DNA of 18,120 bases, taken from assembly GCA_031386665.1 (NCBI GenBank), contig JANNCN010000105.1, positions 1-18,120 on the forward strand, given 5' to 3'. Source of the stretch: JANYCG01 sp031386665 (GTDB lineage: Bacteria > Pseudomonadota > Gammaproteobacteria > Burkholderiales > Burkholderiaceae_C). Of the stretch, positions 14,654 to 18,120 are shown piece after piece. The stretch's first letter is position 1, and the number at the start of each line of letters is the position of its first letter. The notes under the pieces are model-generated. The model did no database searches and was not told the DNA's origin. It saw only the letters and a list, made by a program, of their open reading frames with translations. The position numbers and the translations under genes are program-made.

Positions 14654-14682
14654 TTGACACCAAACCGTCACGAAATTGACAC
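14654..14682 (+). promoter_or_regulatory. Pho box (PhoB binding site) of phoX
   Basis: Three 7-base half-sites, TTGACAC, CCGTCAC and TTGACAC, are separated by 4-base A-rich spacers (CAAA, GAAA), giving the exact 11-base period of Pho boxes. The half-sites resemble the consensus CTGTCAT. Ten bases after the last half-site is CATCAT (14693-14698), a four-of-six -10 element, which is the spacing expected when PhoB replaces the -35. The first phoX codon is 72 bases downstream. Phosphate-starvation control is inferred from this. Confidence 0.72.
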
Positions 14683-14754
14683 GTGGTTTCGCCATCATTC
14701 AAGTTGCGCTGCGCATCCCCGCAGCAGTCAAACCATCAACTTGAGCAAAACACC

Positions 14755-16671
14755 ATGGCGAAAGACTTTTCTACGATGGAGGACAGCAATCGCTCCTCCA
14801 ATTTAAGCATTCACGACGTCTCGGCCTTCTCACGCCGCACAGTTTTGCGCGGCGGTTTGGGCACGGCATTGGGCGGCCTGTTGGCACCCTTGGCCGCAGT
14901 GTCGATGTACGGCTGCGCAACCACGGCGGGTGGCGGCGCCCTGCTGGGCTTCAAGGGAATCCCGGTGTCGGTGGCCGACAAAATTACCGTGCCGGAAGGC
15001 TACATGGCCGAGGTGATTGCCGCTTGGGGCGAGCCGATTGGCCTGTCCGGCGACATGCCAGCTTTTAAGGAAGACGCAGGCAACACAGCCGCCGAACAAA
15101 TGGCCCAACTCGGCATGCACCACGACGGTATTCATTTCTTTCCGACCGACGGCTCCAAGGCCGGGCTGCTGGTGATGAACCACGAGTATGTTGACGACGG
15201 CCTGCTGCACGCGGACGGCATCAAAACCTGGAGCGCCGACAAAGTGCGCAAAGCCCAGGCGGCCCATGGCGTGTCCGTGATTGAAATTGAGGAGAAAAAC
15301 GGCAAATGGGAGATGGTGCGTCCGTCACCCTGGGCGCGCCGCTTCACGGCCAGCACGCCCATGACAGTGAGCGGCCCAGCGGCTGGCCACGCGCTCATGA
15401 AAACGGCTGCGGACACCAGTGGCCGGCGCGTGTTGGGCACACTGAACAACTGCGGCAGCGGCATCACGCCATGGGGCACGTACCTGACGTGCGAAGAAAA
15501 CTTCATCTTTTACTTCAAAGGGCCTGATGCACCCAACGCCCACGAAACCCGCTGGGGCCTGCGCAAGGGCGACCCCATCGGCTACCGTTGGCACGAGCAC
15601 GATGCCCGCTTTGACGCAAGCAAAAACCCGAACGAGCCCAACCGCTTTGGCTGGGTCGTCGAAATCGACCCGATGAACCCCAGCAGCACGCCCATGAAAC
15701 GCACTGCCCTGGGTCGCGCCGCGCACGAGGGCGCAACCGTGGCCACCACACGCGATGGCCGCGCGGTGATTTACATGGGCGAAGACGCGCGGTTTGAGTA
15801 CATCTACAAGTTCGTTAGCCGCGACAAAATCAAAACGGGCGGTGCCAGTGCCAACGCCGAACTGCTTGACCACGGCGTTTTGTACGTCGCCAAGTTTGAT
15901 GCTGATGGCAAAGGCCGCTGGTTGGCGCTCACCCATGGCCAAGGCCCGCTGACGGCGGCCAACGGGTTTGCCGATCAAGGCGAAGTGCTGATCAAGTCAC
16001 GCCAGGCCAGCGACTTGCTGGGGGCTACCAAAATGGATCGCCCTGAATGGATATCGGTTGATTTGCAAGGCTGGGTGTACACCACCTTGACCAACAACAG
16101 CAACCGAGGCGGTGCCAACCAGGCTGGCATGGACGCCGCCAACCCGCGTGCCAACAACACCATGGGCAACATCATTCGCTGGAAAGACGATGCTGATTTT
16201 GACGGTGCCAGTTTTCAGTGGAATCACTTTGTACTGGCGGGCGACCCGAAACTTGAGCGCGCCGATGCCAAAGGCAACATCAAGGGCGATGCGTTTTCGT
16301 GCCCGGATGGCTTGTGGACAGACGCACGCGGCGTGATGTGGATTCAGTGCGACATGTCGACATCGGCCATGGGCAAGGGCGACTTGGTCAACATGGGCAA
16401 CAACGGCATGCTGGCCGCTGATGTGAAAACGGGCGAAATTCGCCGCTTTTTAACTGGCCCCTCGGGTTGCGAAATCACCGGTGCCACCGCCACACCCGAT
16501 GGCCGCACCATGTTCATCAACGTGCAGCACCCAGGTGAAAGCCCGAGTGAGCGCAGCGACCCGACCGATCCGCGCAAAATTTCCAACTGGCCAGACCAGC
16601 GCCCCACTGGGCGGCCCCGCTCGGCCACGGTGGTGATTCGCAAGCTGGATGGCGGCTTGATTGGGACTTGA
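14755..16671 (+). CDS. phoX: Tat-exported alkaline phosphatase PhoX (DUF839)
   Basis: This secreted or periplasmic phosphomonoesterase uses Ca2+ and Fe3+ and releases phosphate from organic esters during phosphate starvation. The ATG at 14755 gives 638 residues. A twin-arginine motif SRRTVL at 26-31 is followed by a hydrophobic stretch to about residue 50, so the protein is exported folded; Cys54 after it could be a weak lipobox. Family segments are VMNHEYVDDG (140-149), NNCGSGITPWGTYLTCEE (231-248, with the conserved iron-ligand type Cys233), HEGATV, VIYMGEDARFEYIYKF, DRPEWI and CPDGLWTDARG. The Pho box upstream supports regulation by PhoB. An in-frame start at 14683 would put a non-signal extension before the Tat motif and is not preferred. 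Long direct repeats flank the gene. Confidence 0.93.
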   Translation: MAKDFSTMEDSNRSSNLSIHDVSAFSRRTVLRGGLGTALGGLLAPLAAVSMYGCATTAGGGALLGFKGIPVSVADKITVPEGYMAEVIAAWGEPIGLSGDMPAFKEDAGNTAAEQMAQLGMHHDGIHFFPTDGSKAGLLVMNHEYVDDGLLHADGIKTWSADKVRKAQAAHGVSVIEIEEKNGKWEMVRPSPWARRFTASTPMTVSGPAAGHALMKTAADTSGRRVLGTLNNCGSGITPWGTYLTCEENFIFYFKGPDAPNAHETRWGLRKGDPIGYRWHEHDARFDASKNPNEPNRFGWVVEIDPMNPSSTPMKRTALGRAAHEGATVATTRDGRAVIYMGEDARFEYIYKFVSRDKIKTGGASANAELLDHGVLYVAKFDADGKGRWLALTHGQGPLTAANGFADQGEVLIKSRQASDLLGATKMDRPEWISVDLQGWVYTTLTNNSNRGGANQAGMDAANPRANNTMGNIIRWKDDADFDGASFQWNHFVLAGDPKLERADAKGNIKGDAFSCPDGLWTDARGVMWIQCDMSTSAMGKGDLVNMGNNGMLAADVKTGEIRRFLTGPSGCEITGATATPDGRTMFINVQHPGESPSERSDPTDPRKISNWPDQRPTGRPRSATVVIRKLDGGLIGT

Positions 16672-16680
16672 CCTTGGGAT

Positions 16681-16800
16681 CTGTAGTTTGCTATTATTTA
16701 TATAGCAAACTATTAAATAGATTCGAGAGCTGGAGGCCTTTTTAATTCATATTTTGGGCAAAGTCAAGGTTTTGTCCAAAAGTCATATCACCGGTGATAT
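16681..16800. repeat. long intergenic repeat, copy B (downstream of phoX)
   Basis: Starting 9 bases after the phoX stop codon, this is the second copy of the element at 14479-14606. It begins with a perfect 11-base inverted repeat (TAGTTTGCTAT, 7-base loop, ATAGCAAACTA; 16684-16712), continues with GGAGGCCTTTTT and TCATATTTTGGGCAAA, and ends with ATATCACCGGTGATAT at 16785-16800. It fills the space between phoX and the convergent zinc-ribbon gene. The hairpin could act in transcript ending for phoX, though no T run follows it. Confidence 0.8.
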
Positions 16801-16807
16801 CAAGTCC

Positions 16808-17104
16808 TCAAGCGCGCCCGCGTGACACGATGGACCAACCGGCGTGCAGGTTGACCTTGTTGTTCTCGTATTCCCACGCCGTACCGCAGCGGTCACAGCG
16901 GTATTTGGTCACCGTCACCTGGCCGTGGTCGCGGGTCTCTTTGCGGTTAACGCCCTGCACCAGCTCGGCGTGGCCCGGTGCACGACGCCAGTTTTGCTGA
17001 ACGCCCGCGCAAGAGTCGCACAGGCATGCAGTTTTCGAATCAGCGCTGGGGCTGGTGGGGGGGTTAGTGGCTGGCGGGGCAGGTGGCTTGGCGTCTTGTG
17101 TCAT
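16808..17104 (-). CDS. small zinc-ribbon protein of unknown function
   Basis: A 98-residue protein has a proline-rich, disordered-looking N-terminus (about residues 6-20) and then two cysteine pairs. CDSC at 29-32 and CDRC at 70-73 could bind one zinc ion as a ribbon; Cys27 lies just before the first pair. Between them is a charged segment, and the end reads GTAWEYENNKVNLHAGWSIV. There is no signal peptide or membrane segment, so it is cytoplasmic. The ATG at 17104 lies 6 bases after the stop of the DTW gene on the same strand, so the two are almost certainly co-transcribed. Codon use matches neighbouring genes. I recognise no named family; a nucleic-acid or protein-binding role is possible but not shown. 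Confidence 0.75.
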   Translation of the reverse strand: MTQDAKPPAPPATNPPTSPSADSKTACLCDSCAGVQQNWRRAPGHAELVQGVNRKETRDHGQVTVTKYRCDRCGTAWEYENNKVNLHAGWSIVSRGRA

Positions 17105-17110
17105 GGGGTG

Positions 17111-17977
17111 CTACTCGGGTCGGGGGGTCGTCGGATGTCGATTGTCGCCCGGCAAACCCAAGTCACGCCAACGGTGGTGTGCGGCATCGTCCCAATCGAC
17201 CGGAAGCTGCTGCTTGGCGGAGAGGTAGCGACTGGTGAAAACATCCAAATAGGCATCCAGCGCCTCGGCCACTTGCGGCTCGTTCGCCAGTTCAAAACAC
17301 AGGGACGCGACTTCTGAAGTGCAAAAGTGATCATCGCGCCGAGAGCGACGCAGGCGGTAGCGCGACAAACGCTCGGGCTGCAAACTGAGGACGGGCAAAG
17401 CGTCCAGGTACGGGCTTTTGCGAAACATTTTGCGGGCCTCGGGCCAGGTGGCATCTAGCAGTATGAAGAGCGGCCTTTGGGTGGCTGGCCCCCACACTCC
17501 GCCGCTGCGCGGGTCGCTGCCCTCGGCGAGGAATTGTGTTGCTTCATTGCAGCTGATCAGCGTGGTCACCACCCGCTCAGGCGCGACAAACTCGCCCGGA
17601 AACACCACATACGGTTGCCATTGCGGGTCGGCCAGCAGGGTCAGCAGGTCGGGGTCAACCTCGGTGCGGGCCCAGCCAAACGCGAAGGTGTCGGCCACCA
17701 CATCGGCAATCAGCCAGCCGGTGTTGCTGGGCTTGAGCGGTTCGATATCAGCCATGAGCAGGCACACGCCTGCCCGCGTGGGAACGCTTGGGCGCAAGGC
17801 ACACAGGCAATGGCTCAAAATCAAGCGACACTTTGGGCAGCGCTCGCCTTTTGGGCCACCCCGGGCCAGAAAAGGCTTGACGCTGCGAGCCAACCGCGTG
17901 GCTCGCAGGCGGGCTACGGCGTGGGGCATGGGGCGGTTGATCGGGTCAGAGCGCGCACTACCTACCTGCGCATTCAT
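17111..17977 (-). CDS. tapT: DTW-domain protein, tRNA-uridine aminocarboxypropyltransferase (TapT type)
   Basis: Members transfer the 3-amino-3-carboxypropyl group of AdoMet to a uridine of tRNA (acp3U47 in E. coli). The protein has 288 residues from the ATG at 17977. The N-terminal cysteine cluster CPKCRLILSHCLC (Cys47, Cys50, Cys57, Cys59) fits zinc binding. SNTGWLIADV (84-93) is the usual second segment. The name motif appears as DATW at 175-178 (LLDATWPEARKM), followed by SPYLDALPVLSLQP and RSRRDDHFCTSEV. A TTG at 17989 would add four residues, and the ATG at 17929 (MPHAVARLRATRL) would remove 16; the last is also plausible since the conserved region starts there. It is longer at the N-terminus than E. 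coli YfiP. The zinc-ribbon gene follows 6 bases later. Confidence 0.87.
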   Translation of the reverse strand: MNAQVGSARSDPINRPMPHAVARLRATRLARSVKPFLARGGPKGERCPKCRLILSHCLCALRPSVPTRAGVCLLMADIEPLKPSNTGWLIADVVADTFAFGWARTEVDPDLLTLLADPQWQPYVVFPGEFVAPERVVTTLISCNEATQFLAEGSDPRSGGVWGPATQRPLFILLDATWPEARKMFRKSPYLDALPVLSLQPERLSRYRLRRSRRDDHFCTSEVASLCFELANEPQVAEALDAYLDVFTSRYLSAKQQLPVDWDDAAHHRWRDLGLPGDNRHPTTPRPE

Positions 17978-18039
17978 CCAATGCGGCAATCAGGCGGCAA
18001 TGCGTGAAGGCGTTTTGGCGCAGCTTGACCGAGTACCGT

Positions 18040-18120
18040 TCACTTGGGTGGCCGGTGCATGGCGCACAGCTTGTTGCCGTCGGGGTCGCGCACATAGGCC
18101 AGGTAAAGCTTGCCCATTGG
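18040..18120 (-). CDS. VOC (glyoxalase/bleomycin-resistance) family protein, C-terminal end only
   Basis: Only the last 26 codons before a TGA are in the window. They read YLAYVRDPDGNKLCAMHRPP in the middle, and the (Y/F)VRDPDGN(K) motif is the hallmark C-terminal strand of VOC-fold proteins, where a following acidic residue often binds metal; here the stretch continues NKLCAMH. The start lies beyond the right edge. The specific function cannot be told from this fragment. Confidence 0.7.
   Translation of the reverse strand, partial: PMGKLYLAYVRDPDGNKLCAMHRPPK

Noticed and set aside
15325..15978. 217-residue minus-strand open frame
   Set aside because: Antisense to phoX, which has clear family motifs and a Tat signal.

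Overview
The window looks like a chromosomal segment of a betaproteobacterium of the order Burkholderiales, most likely family Comamonadaceae. This is inferred from the protein sequences (MurU next to PepP, tkt-gap, a Tat-exported PhoX, a DTW protein) and from G/C-rich housekeeping genes; no rRNA or other marker gene is present. No tRNA, rRNA, CRISPR array, transposase or phage gene was seen.

Left block (1-2696, minus strand): speD-murU-pepP, read right to left. speD (AdoMet decarboxylase family) overlaps murU (MurNAc-1-phosphate uridylyltransferase) by 4 bases. pepP (Xaa-Pro aminopeptidase) runs off the left edge.

Middle block (about 2700-10867, plus strand): a visibly more A/T-rich cassette. 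It holds a LacI-family regulator with its own terminator, then a five-gene run: ABC permease 1, periplasmic substrate-binding protein, double ATPase, ABC permease 2 and an FGGY-family kinase. Together these would import a carbohydrate (or carbohydrate-like signal) and phosphorylate it in the cytoplasm. Two related palindromes, one upstream of the regulator and one upstream of permease 1, are good operator candidates for the LacI protein. The ATPase has one intact and one doubly degenerate ATP site, and the kinase lacks the sugar-binding motif of classical xylulokinases, so the substrate is open. No isomerase or dehydrogenase accompanies the cassette. This is the most novel-looking system in the window.

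Central metabolism block (10993-14188, plus strand): tkt and gap, closed by a strong intrinsic terminator. A small conserved-looking gene of unknown function follows at 14209-14451.

Phosphate block (14479-16800): a Tat-exported PhoX-type alkaline phosphatase. It is preceded by three 7-base half-sites at 11-base spacing, a convincing Pho box. The gene is bracketed by two diverged direct repeats of about 120 bases, each ending in the same perfect 16-base palindrome.

Right block (16808-18120, minus strand): a DTW-domain tRNA aminocarboxypropyltransferase with a small zinc-ribbon gene 6 bases behind it, then the C-terminal end of a VOC (glyoxalase-like) protein cut by the window edge.
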